A stretch of 64,000 nt of DNA. Origin: Kosakonia sacchari. GTDB taxonomy: Bacteria > Pseudomonadota > Gammaproteobacteria > Enterobacterales > Enterobacteriaceae. This document shows, piece after piece, positions 16,191 to 24,736 of the stretch (the stretch's first letter is position 1; every line of letters begins with the position of its first letter). The stretch covers positions 82,550 to 146,549 of the forward strand of contig FOAY01000007.1 in assembly GCA_900109485.1 (NCBI GenBank), written 5' to 3'. The notes beneath the pieces were generated by a model. The model worked only from the letters and a program-made list of their open reading frames with translations. It had not been told where the DNA came from and ran no database searches. Both the position numbers and the translations under genes were made by a program.

Positions 16191-17477
16191 ATGAATACCC
16201 ATTTCGATGCAGATACTTTATGTATCAGTGCATATGGCGCCGTCACGCCATTAGGCAGCAATCTGGATGAAATTCACGCCAGCTTTATGAATGAGCAAAG
16301 CGGTATACGGGAGATAAAGAAGTTTGAGCATCGCTATTTTCAGACGCATGAAGCCGGTATCCCTGCTGAAGGCAATGCCGCAATTAGCTGGCCTAAAAAA
16401 AGCCCTTTCAGAAACGGCGAGCTTTTTTACACCGGATTAGCGGCAAAGCGGCTGCACGATCGGCTGCGGCTGCCGGAGTATTATTCTGCGGAAGAAATTG
16501 GTTGCATCGTGGGAATCGATGAACCAGCGATCGATATTGAACAGTGCATCGGTTTCTCGGAAAAGGTTGCCGCCGATGCGGATAAACAATGCCTGGTCGA
16601 TGCCGCGCTGGAGCATTTTAAAATTGGTGATTTTCTCGATCTTGATACCACTGCCGTTCTGAAAACGATACATGACATCATCCCTTTCGCGGGTCTCAGC
16701 TTCGCACATTTAGGCCTCTGCTCGGCTTCTACGCAAAGTATCGGCCTGGCTATGCGAGCCATCCGCAGCGGTGAAATTAAAGCGGCAATTTGCGGCGGTG
16801 TTTCCGCCAAAGTTACGCCGTTGAACCTTGCGCGCTTAGAAGGAATGGGGGTGATCTCGACCGATGAACACTATTGTGGCACCGCGCGTTCGCGGCCCTT
16901 CGATCGGCACCGCAGCGGATTTGTCTTAGCAGAAGGCGCGGGTCTGTTCGTCATTGAAAAGCTATCCAGCGTATTGGCGCGGCAGGACAAACCGCTGGCC
17001 TATTTATTGGGCTATGGGGGCGCACTCTGCGCGCAGCATATTGTGATGCCGCATCAAGACGATCTCGAAATGCAATTGTCGATGGAGCGGGCCATCGAAC
17101 ATGCAGGGGTTGACCGAAATACGATTGACTTCGTGAATACGCATGGAACATCGACATTACAAAATGACCAGCACGAAGCCAGCGCAATCAGAAAAGTTTT
17201 TGGTGAGCACAACCCGGCGATTGTGGCGACGAAATCGTACCACGGGCACCTGATTGCGGCTGCCGGGGCAATGGAAATTCTGGGCGTGCTGGTTTCATTT
17301 CAGCATGATCTCTTACCCAAAATTTTGAATTGCGATGAACCCGATCCGCAATTACCCGATGGCATTGCGCTTGTGAAGGAGCATCAGCACCGGCCGCTTA
17401 AATACGCATTGAAAAACTCATTTGGTATGGGCGGCGGTGCCGGCAGTCTGGTTTTAGGAAATCCAAAATATCTGTAA
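16191..17477 (+). CDS. Beta-ketoacyl synthase (KAS II/FabF type)
   Basis: A 428-residue ketosynthase with complete Cys-His-His: Cys177 in HLGLCSASTQS, His318 in FVNTHGTST and His353 in KSYHGHLIAAAG. The glycine-rich end FGMGGGAGSLVLG is also typical. It catalyses decarboxylative condensation on the ACP and should be the active half of a heterodimer with the CLF-like subunit 14 bp upstream. It has FabF length and no fused acyltransferase or ACP, hence a type II system. Malonyl units would have to come from the primary FAS malonyltransferase, since none is encoded here. Confidence 0.88.
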   Translation: MNTHFDADTLCISAYGAVTPLGSNLDEIHASFMNEQSGIREIKKFEHRYFQTHEAGIPAEGNAAISWPKKSPFRNGELFYTGLAAKRLHDRLRLPEYYSAEEIGCIVGIDEPAIDIEQCIGFSEKVAADADKQCLVDAALEHFKIGDFLDLDTTAVLKTIHDIIPFAGLSFAHLGLCSASTQSIGLAMRAIRSGEIKAAICGGVSAKVTPLNLARLEGMGVISTDEHYCGTARSRPFDRHRSGFVLAEGAGLFVIEKLSSVLARQDKPLAYLLGYGGALCAQHIVMPHQDDLEMQLSMERAIEHAGVDRNTIDFVNTHGTSTLQNDQHEASAIRKVFGEHNPAIVATKSYHGHLIAAAGAMEILGVLVSFQHDLLPKILNCDEPDPQLPDGIALVKEHQHRPLKYALKNSFGMGGGAGSLVLGNPKYL

Positions 17478-17487
17478 GGCAGACATC

Positions 17488-18894
17488 ATGCTAACAATGC
17501 ATTCCTTATTAGAAAGACACTGGCAAGTGATTTGTCATGACAGTCAATATTCGTCAGATGATATCGCAACCATAACAAAGGGCTGTGCCAGTAGCGTGGT
17601 CAGATATTTTCGTCAGCGCCCACAGGTGGAGAAAAATAAGCTGTTTGTTTTTGTGATTAGAAATAATTTCGAAGGCATGATCAGCTATTTTGTTGCTTCT
17701 GCGCTCAGGTTGAAAGCCTGGATAGTCAATATTCATGACCTTGGCATTGTTGATATGCTGGTTGATACCGATTGCATTGCGGCTTTTGTTATGAGCAATG
17801 AAGTCAGAGATATTAATACGATAAACCAGCGGATTAATATCTCGTTTGATCGCAATCCCTCGCTCGCTAGCGAGAAGCTTGAGGGTTTTACTGAGTCTCC
17901 ATGTGCACGCTTTTATTTTTGCACCTCCGGAACAACCAGTACACCGAAGCTGATCCAGTATCATGAAAATACACTGATTGAAAACGCATGCGCGGTGAGC
18001 CAGTATCTTAAGCTCGGCAATGAAGATCGCTCATTGTGTTATTTTCCGGTGCAGTATATGTATGGCCTCTCAACCATGCTGTGTGCGTTTTTGTCGGAAA
18101 GTAAACTGGTATTTGAAAAATTCCACATCAGCAATATTGGTGAACTTGTTTCCCATTACAGCATTACTAATTTGCCTTTAATCGGTGACTGGATGCTGCC
18201 AGTTAGCGAAATTTTTACCAAAAGCCGAATCCATGTAAACAATATCCTGAATGCATCCGATCGTTTGCTCACCGTGCAGGCGGCGAGCATCCTTTCATCC
18301 TGCAATACGCTGTGGAATAACTTCGGCCAGACCGAATCCGGGCCTCGCTTATTTCATAATGAGATCCGATCGCCGGGCGATATTGAAAAAACCAGCAAAT
18401 ATGGCGTTGTGGCGCCCGGTAAAGTCATGACGGACAGTATAAAAATTGATTTGCGTCCCGTCGATTCGCAGGCCTCTGATTCAGTGTGCCGGATGTTTTA
18501 TAAAACGCCTTTCGCTTGTGATGGCTATGTTGATAGTTATCTGCAATTAAAACCGCGTGCGGAATGGTTTGATTCCGGCGATCTGTTTGTGAAAGATGAA
18601 GCCGAAAATTATTACTGGATAGCCAGAGCGGTGAATGAATTCAAACACAATGGCAAGTTTATTCCGGTTCAGCTTATTTCAAATGATATTGTGAAGTACG
18701 CCGGTTGCTTACGACACTATTTTTCAAAAGCGCAGAACGGCGAGCTTTATCTCAATCTTGATATGTCCGCGAACAGTGCGCAGATAAAGATAATCACTAA
18801 GATATTAACGGATAAATGGTATCAGTACGCATTTAAAATAAATGTCAGAGAAATCGCGACGACAAAAACAGGGAAGATAAAATGTGCAGTATAG
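17488..18894 (+). CDS. AMP-dependent acyl/aryl ligase (adenylate-forming)
   Basis: A 468-residue ANL-superfamily enzyme: P-loop FCTSGTTSTPKLIQ (about 150), WNNFGQTESGPRLF (about 270), FDSGDLF (about 365) and C-terminal TTKTGKIKCAV with the catalytic lysine. It activates a carboxylic acid as acyl-AMP and probably transfers it to the ACP or CoA. Comparable free-standing ligases supply the starter acid in aryl-polyene and dialkylresorcinol clusters. It starts 10 bp after the KS stop with AAGGCAG as ribosome site. Substrate specificity cannot be read from the sequence by eye. Confidence 0.82.
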   Translation: MLTMHSLLERHWQVICHDSQYSSDDIATITKGCASSVVRYFRQRPQVEKNKLFVFVIRNNFEGMISYFVASALRLKAWIVNIHDLGIVDMLVDTDCIAAFVMSNEVRDINTINQRINISFDRNPSLASEKLEGFTESPCARFYFCTSGTTSTPKLIQYHENTLIENACAVSQYLKLGNEDRSLCYFPVQYMYGLSTMLCAFLSESKLVFEKFHISNIGELVSHYSITNLPLIGDWMLPVSEIFTKSRIHVNNILNASDRLLTVQAASILSSCNTLWNNFGQTESGPRLFHNEIRSPGDIEKTSKYGVVAPGKVMTDSIKIDLRPVDSQASDSVCRMFYKTPFACDGYVDSYLQLKPRAEWFDSGDLFVKDEAENYYWIARAVNEFKHNGKFIPVQLISNDIVKYAGCLRHYFSKAQNGELYLNLDMSANSAQIKIITKILTDKWYQYAFKINVREIATTKTGKIKCAV

Positions 18895-18909
18895 GATTAG
18901 AATCATGAC

Positions 18910-19587
18910 ATGAATAAAGTGTATGTTAATCGTCATGCAAACAATTATCTGTGCATTGTCAGTCACTCTTTTTATACCGCTTATTTGCATATCGACAGGC
19001 TTCATCGCTATTTGCCAGTCTCAACAAAGCGTACAGCGGAAAAGATATTGTATCGTGAAATGGCCAGGGTGCTTTTTGTTGATATATTTAAAAGGATTTT
19101 GCCTGGCGTAGATATGGCACACAGTTCCGTAAGTCATGGACGGAATAAAAGCGTTATGTTGGTGAATAACGATCCGCGGATTCATTCTGTCGGGATTGAT
19201 ATCGAATTTATCGAAAAGGCGAAAGCACCAAGGCCATTTATGTTGAACTACTGTGAAAAATATTGCCGTTTCCCGGTGGAACAGGTGCCGGAGAACCGCT
19301 TATGCACCACGATATTCAGCTGTATGGAGAGTTTGTATAAGGCATTGTGCGCCATTTCTGCATGTACTTTTGATATCAATGATTACTTATTAGTTGCACA
19401 TAACCGGGTGAGATGTGTTTTTCGCTATGTTGGCAATGTATCCGAATTTAAGGGAAAGACATTTATTTGTAACTGCTATTACCTTGAGCAATCCGTAATA
19501 ACCGTCGTTTTGCTCAATGCGTCTTTAACATCAATCATTTTAGATGATCTGTTATATGAAGAGATGAACATCGCAATACCCGTTTAA
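18910..19587 (+). CDS. Sfp-type 4'-phosphopantetheinyl transferase
   Basis: A 225-residue PPTase with the Mg-binding motif VGIDIEF (Asp97, Glu99) and a second motif FSCMESLYKALCAI, the counterpart of WxxKEAxxK in Sfp/EntD enzymes. It transfers phosphopantetheine from CoA to Ser36 of the cluster ACP. The N-terminal region is divergent. A dedicated PPTase inside the cluster supports a self-contained carrier-protein pathway. The start at ATG 18910 is preferred; the preceding ligase ends 15 bp before it. Confidence 0.8.
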   Translation: MNKVYVNRHANNYLCIVSHSFYTAYLHIDRLHRYLPVSTKRTAEKILYREMARVLFVDIFKRILPGVDMAHSSVSHGRNKSVMLVNNDPRIHSVGIDIEFIEKAKAPRPFMLNYCEKYCRFPVEQVPENRLCTTIFSCMESLYKALCAISACTFDINDYLLVAHNRVRCVFRYVGNVSEFKGKTFICNCYYLEQSVITVVLLNASLTSIILDDLLYEEMNIAIPV

Positions 19588-19638
19588 CTTTTTAACACTC
19601 CTGTGGCAGAGCCATACATATATTTAAGGAATATTGAT

Positions 19639-20301
19639 ATGAACGATTTGCTGGTAGATATCACACCTGAACACTATGAAACTTACGCGACAGAAGGCAC
19701 ATCACCGTGGAATGCGTATTTAAAAGAAAGGATTCTGGAAGAAGCAGCCAGTATTACTTCGCCGAGAAAAAAGATTCTGGATATTGGTATGGGAACCGGC
19801 CACATGCTTTTCGACCTGTTCCAGTCGCAAAAACTCACTGATTACTCCTTTTACGGGGTTGATATTGATCCGCGAATGGTGCGTTTTTGCGTTAAAAAAT
19901 GTAGCGAGCTGAAATGCCAGCACGTATTCAACATTGTTGAAGCCAGCGTCAGTAATTTACCGTTTCCCGATAATTCATTCTCAATGATCTATGCCCGCTC
20001 CGTCATTCATCACTGGGCTGAACCTGCAAAAGGGTTGCAGGAGCTGTGTCGTGTTCTGGATAACGGCGGTCGCATTATTATCCACGAACCGCTGGCCGAT
20101 GCAGAAGAAAGCGCACTGGGTGTTTTTAATCAATCACGTAGTGAGTGTGGTGTGACGGATATGTCCACGGAAGAAAAATTCACGCTGGCGAGTCTTACCG
20201 CTCTTATGCACTGCTGCGATCTTGACGGGATAAGCTGGACCGTGACGCGCGGAGAAGGTCTTGCTGCCCTGGGCTGTGAAATTTTCATTAAAAAGGCCTG
20301 A
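19639..20301 (+). CDS. SAM-dependent methyltransferase (class I)
   Basis: A 220-residue methyltransferase with SAM motif I ILDIGMGTGHMLFDL, acidic motif II VDIDPRMV and post-I region VSNLPFPDNSFSMIYARSVIHHW typical of Methyltransf_11/25. An in-frame GTG lies 36 bp upstream, but ATG 19639 has AAGGA at the right distance and gives a normal N-terminus. It probably methylates an oxygen, nitrogen or carbon atom of the product or an intermediate; the sequence does not tell which. It sits between the PPTase and the second ligase on the same strand. Confidence 0.8.
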   Translation: MNDLLVDITPEHYETYATEGTSPWNAYLKERILEEAASITSPRKKILDIGMGTGHMLFDLFQSQKLTDYSFYGVDIDPRMVRFCVKKCSELKCQHVFNIVEASVSNLPFPDNSFSMIYARSVIHHWAEPAKGLQELCRVLDNGGRIIIHEPLADAEESALGVFNQSRSECGVTDMSTEEKFTLASLTALMHCCDLDGISWTVTRGEGLAALGCEIFIKKA

Positions 20302-20307
20302 GTCATC

Positions 20308-21516
20308 ATGGATTATTGCTGCGCTGAGATGTATGCAAAAATGCAACCGCGGATTACGGCAATCACCGGATGCCAGGCATTCGATTATGCGGCCTTCCGT
20401 GATTCAGTCAGGATGAGTTCCCACGTTTATTCAACCACTGGCGACAGTGGTTCTTTGACGCAACGGGATCCTGCGGCTGAACAAATACCGATGCTGCTTG
20501 GTGCCACAAGCGGCACCACCGGGGCGATGAAAATGATCAGCGTCCGTTTAAAATCCAGTAAGGACGCGGTCAGCGCATCGGAGCACAACTTAATTCATAA
20601 CCTGCGGTCGCGGCAGGTTTTTTCCGCAGGAGACGTCGTTGGCAACCTTTTTACGATTAACCTGTTTTCATCCTTACACTATTCGGCGTGTGAAATTTTA
20701 AAACATTGTCGCGCGCACGTGGTGCCGGTCGGCGATATTGCATTGCTGCGGAAGAGTCATTTCGATTTTCTGGCCGACATTCAGCTCTCGACGCTGTTTG
20801 GTGTGCCGGCCACTCTCGTTCAGTTTGTGGAAACCATGATCGGGCTTGGGGTTCCGCTGGCAATTAAAAAGGTGGTCTTTACCGGTGAACCGATGTTGGC
20901 CGCGCATGAAAAATATCTGCGCGAGGTGCTGGGCGGCGACCTGCGGATAATCGGTTTGTACGGCCTGTCTGAATGCGGTTTCATTGGGATGTCTGTCGAG
21001 GGGCATCATAATAAGTATCTGCTGTTCAGCGATGATTTCTTCTTTGAATATGAAGATAAAAAGGGGCTATTGGTCACGTCGCTGGACCCGGATGCCTCGC
21101 GTAAACTTGTCAGATATCCGGTAGGGGATAGGGGCACATTATCCGTTGAAAATAATCAACTCTATTTTCAGGGTATTAAACGCAACGCTATCGATTTTAA
21201 TTTCATGGGCAATCTGATTAGCCATGAAAAAATAGCCAGAATGATTAATCAACGCTTGCCCGAGGCGATTGTTCAAATCGTCTTGTCGTTATCCGCTGAG
21301 AGACAAGAAATTATGGATATTAAAATCTGCTGCGGATTATCTCATGGCGTTGATTTGTCCGAACTGGAGGATGAAATCTGTCATTTGCCGGATATTTATG
21401 AAGCCTATATGAAAAACAGGGGGCGTATCAATCTCACCGTTGTTGAGCATAACGCTTTGCTTTTTTCACCCAGAGGGAAATGTCTGCTGGTTTGCGACAC
21501 AAGGGAGTCATGCTAA
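20308..21516 (+). CDS. PaaK-like adenylate-forming ligase
   Basis: A 402-residue ligase: GATSGTTGAMKMI (about 70) is the nucleotide-binding loop and GLYGLSECGFIGM (about 218) and VRYPVGDRGTL are later core motifs. The length and the short C-terminus resemble phenylacetate-CoA-ligase-type enzymes more than the ligase at 17.5 kb. It is 6 bp downstream of the methyltransferase and overlaps the next start (TAATG). Two different adenylate-forming enzymes in one cluster imply two activated acids: perhaps a starter acid, and an amino or hydroxy acid joined late. That division is inference. Confidence 0.72.
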   Translation: MDYCCAEMYAKMQPRITAITGCQAFDYAAFRDSVRMSSHVYSTTGDSGSLTQRDPAAEQIPMLLGATSGTTGAMKMISVRLKSSKDAVSASEHNLIHNLRSRQVFSAGDVVGNLFTINLFSSLHYSACEILKHCRAHVVPVGDIALLRKSHFDFLADIQLSTLFGVPATLVQFVETMIGLGVPLAIKKVVFTGEPMLAAHEKYLREVLGGDLRIIGLYGLSECGFIGMSVEGHHNKYLLFSDDFFFEYEDKKGLLVTSLDPDASRKLVRYPVGDRGTLSVENNQLYFQGIKRNAIDFNFMGNLISHEKIARMINQRLPEAIVQIVLSLSAERQEIMDIKICCGLSHGVDLSELEDEICHLPDIYEAYMKNRGRINLTVVEHNALLFSPRGKCLLVCDTRESC

Positions 21517-22325
21517 TGCAACTTGATAACTTACTTCATGAAATTGTGTTAGTGAATTCGCATCCGATTGATGAGCATTCACTCTTTTCTATGGATTTTT
21601 ACGACAGGCTACAGCATATCAGTATGCAATTTTCTGCGGCGCGCAGAGAGAACGCCGCCGTTTTTAATACCTTCATCGATACCCACAAGGATCTTCTTGC
21701 GGAACTGGATCGTAAAGCGCTCGACTATGAAATGAAATATGAAGAGCAGATGTCAGGGATGATGTCCAGGCGCCTGGCGATCCCGCAATCCGAACTCGAG
21801 AGTATCAGCAATAACAGAAATAAATTTATCGATTTTTATCGCCAACTCTACAACGCAGAAAGGGCGCTTATCCGCAGTGACGCGGCGAATGTTTGTCATG
21901 TAGGTTGCGGGCCGATGCCAACCAGCGTGCTGATGTGGGCAAAATATTCAGCATGTCAAATCACCGCGCTGGATATTATTCAGGATGCGGTAGCGCAGGC
22001 GCAAAATGTTTTCGATTGCTGGCGTATTCCTAAAGATGTGGAGGCGCATCGCGTTCGCTTTTTATGTCAGCCGGGAGAAACGTTTGATTATAAGGATATG
22101 GATGTCATCATTTTGTCCTCCTCCATTATGAATAAGAAAAACCTCTACGCTGCCATTAAAAAAACGATCACCAAAACGGTCGATGTGATCGAGCGGGAAC
22201 CTAACTTTCTTTATGAGTCAGGGTATCTGAATGCTGATGAAATGGCTGAGCAGCTTATCGCTAAAACCACGCTCAATAATGTCAACATCAGGCTTTACCG
22301 CCTGTCGCCAGAGCAACAGGAGTAA
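21516..22325 (+). CDS. Nicotianamine-synthase-like SAM-using enzyme
   Basis: A 269-residue protein from ATG 21516, 8 bp after AGGGAG. An N-terminal all-helical region (about 1-110) precedes a Rossmann core: VCHVGCGPMPTSVLMWAK (SAM motif I), ITALDIIQDAVAQAQ (motif II) and MDVIILSSSIMNKKNLYAAI. This order and the VGxGPxPxS motif resemble nicotianamine synthases and bacterial relatives such as CntL, which transfer the aminobutyryl group of SAM rather than methyl. Azetidine-2-carboxylate synthases (VioH/AzeJ type), which cyclise SAM, are another possible relation. An ordinary methyltransferase is the conservative alternative. Position between the PaaK-like ligase and the citrate-synthase-like gene suggests it makes a building block. 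Confidence 0.55.
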   Translation: MQLDNLLHEIVLVNSHPIDEHSLFSMDFYDRLQHISMQFSAARRENAAVFNTFIDTHKDLLAELDRKALDYEMKYEEQMSGMMSRRLAIPQSELESISNNRNKFIDFYRQLYNAERALIRSDAANVCHVGCGPMPTSVLMWAKYSACQITALDIIQDAVAQAQNVFDCWRIPKDVEAHRVRFLCQPGETFDYKDMDVIILSSSIMNKKNLYAAIKKTITKTVDVIEREPNFLYESGYLNADEMAEQLIAKTTLNNVNIRLYRLSPEQQE

Positions 22326-22328
22326 ATC

Positions 22329-23402
22329 ATGTCGGATGATGTTATCGATAATTATGATTTAGATAATAACGTGTTGTTTATTCGTGGATGTAATTTGATC
22401 GAGATTGCCAATGCAAACCGTTATTTGCAGAACGCCTGGTTTGCACTGACCGGCAGCCTCGTTAATGAAGAACAGATGGATCGGCTTATTCAGAGCGCCA
22501 GCACCGAACTGAAAAAAACGGACCCTGTATCCAAAATTAAAGCGATGCATCAACTGATCAACGCATTGCCATCACTGACCTTAATGCAGCGATTTATGCT
22601 GTTATTGTCGCAAGTTGAGGTGTCGGCGGCGCAGTGTAAGGTTATGGCACCGGTAAATGATGGCGACTGTCTGAAAATTATCTTGCTTATGCCGTGGATT
22701 ATTTCGCTGGCGCGTTCCTCTGAGCCATTTTTTGATTTACCGGCTATCGAAAATTGCAAAACCTTTGAACACTATTTTTGGTTAGCGTTAACCGGGAAGG
22801 CGGCGTCTTCCGGCCTGGAGGATGAGTCGCGTTGCCGGTTTATGTCTCTGCTGTTGGGCGGGTTTGGTATTGTGACGCCCACTACCACCACGGTAAGGTT
22901 TATTGCCAGCACCAAGAGCGATGTTATTTCTGCATTAATCGGTGGGTTTTGTGCTACCGGGCCTGCACATATGGGCGCCTGTAAATATGCGATCATGAGA
23001 TTGTCCAGCGTCATTGATGATGTTGAAAAAGGGAATATTGATGCTGCGGTAAACCATTACTGCAAGGACAAGCCCTGGCCGGGGTTTGGACATCCGATCA
23101 TGCGCAATGATGTTCGGGTCGATTTCTTCTTTTCTCGCTTTCCGACGTTGATGCGGCCCTTCAGTGAGCTTGCCCGCGCCATTTCGGACAACACCGGGCT
23201 GCAACCCAATGTCGATTTTTTAATTGCCAGCGTCATGAGCGCGCACCGTGTTGCGCCTGAGCTGGGGTTGCTGGCCTTTTTTGTCTGTCGGATGCCGATA
23301 CTTCTCGCGCACTATCAAGCGCGGTTTAGCGCTCACTCCTTTGGTTTGTCCTCAGAGGATTTAAGAGAAAAATATAAAAAGGTTCCCCAATCATGGCTAT
23401 AA
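22329..23402 (+). CDS. Citrate synthase / citryl-CoA lyase-like enzyme
   Basis: A 357-residue member of the citrate synthase superfamily, shorter than GltA. The catalytic residues are all present: His214 in GFCATGPAHMGACK (GxLHGGAN motif), His255 in WPGFGHPIMR and Asp296 in QPNVDFLIASV. This family joins or cleaves an acyl-CoA and an alpha-keto acid such as oxaloacetate. In a fatty-acid-like cluster it may condense an acyl thioester with oxaloacetate, as alkylcitrate synthases do, or run in reverse. It begins 3 bp after the preceding stop with AGGAG and overlaps the dehydratase gene by 10 bp. Housekeeping citrate synthase is excluded by length and divergence. Confidence 0.75.
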   Translation: MSDDVIDNYDLDNNVLFIRGCNLIEIANANRYLQNAWFALTGSLVNEEQMDRLIQSASTELKKTDPVSKIKAMHQLINALPSLTLMQRFMLLLSQVEVSAAQCKVMAPVNDGDCLKIILLMPWIISLARSSEPFFDLPAIENCKTFEHYFWLALTGKAASSGLEDESRCRFMSLLLGGFGIVTPTTTTVRFIASTKSDVISALIGGFCATGPAHMGACKYAIMRLSSVIDDVEKGNIDAAVNHYCKDKPWPGFGHPIMRNDVRVDFFFSRFPTLMRPFSELARAISDNTGLQPNVDFLIASVMSAHRVAPELGLLAFFVCRMPILLAHYQARFSAHSFGLSSEDLREKYKKVPQSWL

Positions 23403-24193
23403 GTCATCGCATCGAGCCAAATTTCCTGGGGATATGTCAGGGCATCGCCTTAACGGAATCGACGGCTGCTTGCGGGCAAATCAATATTTCCCACTGGGAT
23501 TTAGCGCATAACTACCTGAAACCGGGTTTGTTACTCGAAGCCTTGCATCAATTTGCCGTTCGCTTCGCCACTGCGGTTTCGAAAAATACCGATCCAACCT
23601 GGCGCTATCTTCCGGTGATGGTGGAACAGTTTAACTCTGCCGCCAATTTTGATAGCGATCTGTTACGCGTTGAAGGGCATATTGAACTTATTAATGATGC
23701 TTACCGTGTTCACTGTAAGGCCACTCCACGCGATAATCACCGCGCTGTTATTGCGCAGGCTATTATCATTGTCAGCAAGGTCTATTTACCTGAATCGGCA
23801 TCAGACAATGCCTCGCTATCATTCCCCGGTGATTTATATAATGTTTCTCCTTTAACCGGAGATGATTATCCTTTTTCCTTTAACGCGCATCATCCGCTTT
23901 TTCAGGAGCACTTTCCCTCCCGGGCTGTATGTCCCGGTTCATTGTTGATTGATATGGTTCTCGCATTAGTGTCGTGTGAGCCGGCGGAAAATATCGCTTC
24001 TGTTGCGCTGGAAAAAGTCAAATTCATTGAAGCGGTTTATCCGGGAAATGCCTATCTGCTGGCCATTAAACGAGATGCAGAGTGTGATTCGAGCGGTGTT
24101 TTTTATATTCATTCGGAAACTAAAAAACGGTGTACGTGCGGCAAGTTTTCTATTAAATATAGAAAGGATGATGCGAAATGTTCAATATTATAA
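23393..24193 (+). CDS. Double-hotdog FabA/FabZ-like dehydratase
   Basis: A 266-residue protein with two hotdog domains. The C-terminal one (about 140-266) has His173 in FQEHFPSRAVCPG and Asp187 in LLIDMVLAL, 14 residues apart as in FabA/FabZ; Asp is the FabA-type acid. The N-terminal one (about 1-135) has the matching PGLLLEALHQ helix with Glu but lacks the His at the expected distance. So one site is probably active and one degenerate. It would dehydrate 3-hydroxyacyl-ACP. No enoyl reductase is encoded, which predicts retained unsaturation. The gene overlaps both the citrate-synthase-like gene (10 bp) and the next gene (16 bp). Confidence 0.78.
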   Translation: MAISHRIEPNFLGICQGIALTESTAACGQINISHWDLAHNYLKPGLLLEALHQFAVRFATAVSKNTDPTWRYLPVMVEQFNSAANFDSDLLRVEGHIELINDAYRVHCKATPRDNHRAVIAQAIIIVSKVYLPESASDNASLSFPGDLYNVSPLTGDDYPFSFNAHHPLFQEHFPSRAVCPGSLLIDMVLALVSCEPAENIASVALEKVKFIEAVYPGNAYLLAIKRDAECDSSGVFYIHSETKKRCTCGKFSIKYRKDDAKCSIL

Positions 24194-24735
24194 TTTCCTT
24201 TATTCCGTGGAGTATTTACTCATGGGTGGTCAATGAAAACGTGTTAACCATCTTTGAAAGGTCACTGATCTTAAGTGTGATCTTACTGTTTATTATTGTG
24301 GTGAACATTAAAATTGTCCGGCAGGGAGAGCCAGTGATGATTACCAATATCCTGACGGTTATCATCCTGTTTGTTAATTACTTTGTCGGCTGGTCTACGC
24401 TGTTACTGAATTATCCAACAAGCTTTTGTTATCTGTCACTCGCGTTCGTCTCGTTTGTGAGTCTGCTGGTCAGGAAACCCTTTACCATTTTTTATGCCAG
24501 CGCCGGTGTTTCTGAGGAAAAACGCAGGCATATTATGTTTTACCTTATCAACAAATATATTACATGGATTTGGACGATCATCTTTCTTGCCAATGGTCTG
24601 CTCAATGCATTTTTTGCGTGGACTCCCCAGCTTCGCCTGGCAACTATTGGCCTGGTCTGTGTTGGTATTCTTTTTTCTAAATATCTTCCTAACATCATGC
24701 GATATTTTTATCGCGTCAAACACCATGGTGCATAA
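24178..24735 (+). CDS. Small multi-pass membrane protein, unknown
   Basis: A 185-residue hydrophobic protein with about five transmembrane helices. I do not assign it to a family with confidence; the segment VRKPFTIFYASAGVSEEKRR, with an amphipathic loop between helices, recalls small uncharacterised membrane proteins. The start overlaps the dehydratase by 16 bp, so it belongs to the operon. It could be a membrane enzyme, an anchor for the biosynthetic complex or part of export. Confidence 0.6.
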   Translation: MFNIIISFIPWSIYSWVVNENVLTIFERSLILSVILLFIIVVNIKIVRQGEPVMITNILTVIILFVNYFVGWSTLLLNYPTSFCYLSLAFVSFVSLLVRKPFTIFYASAGVSEEKRRHIMFYLINKYITWIWTIIFLANGLLNAFFAWTPQLRLATIGLVCVGILFSKYLPNIMRYFYRVKHHGA

Positions 24736-24736
24736 T

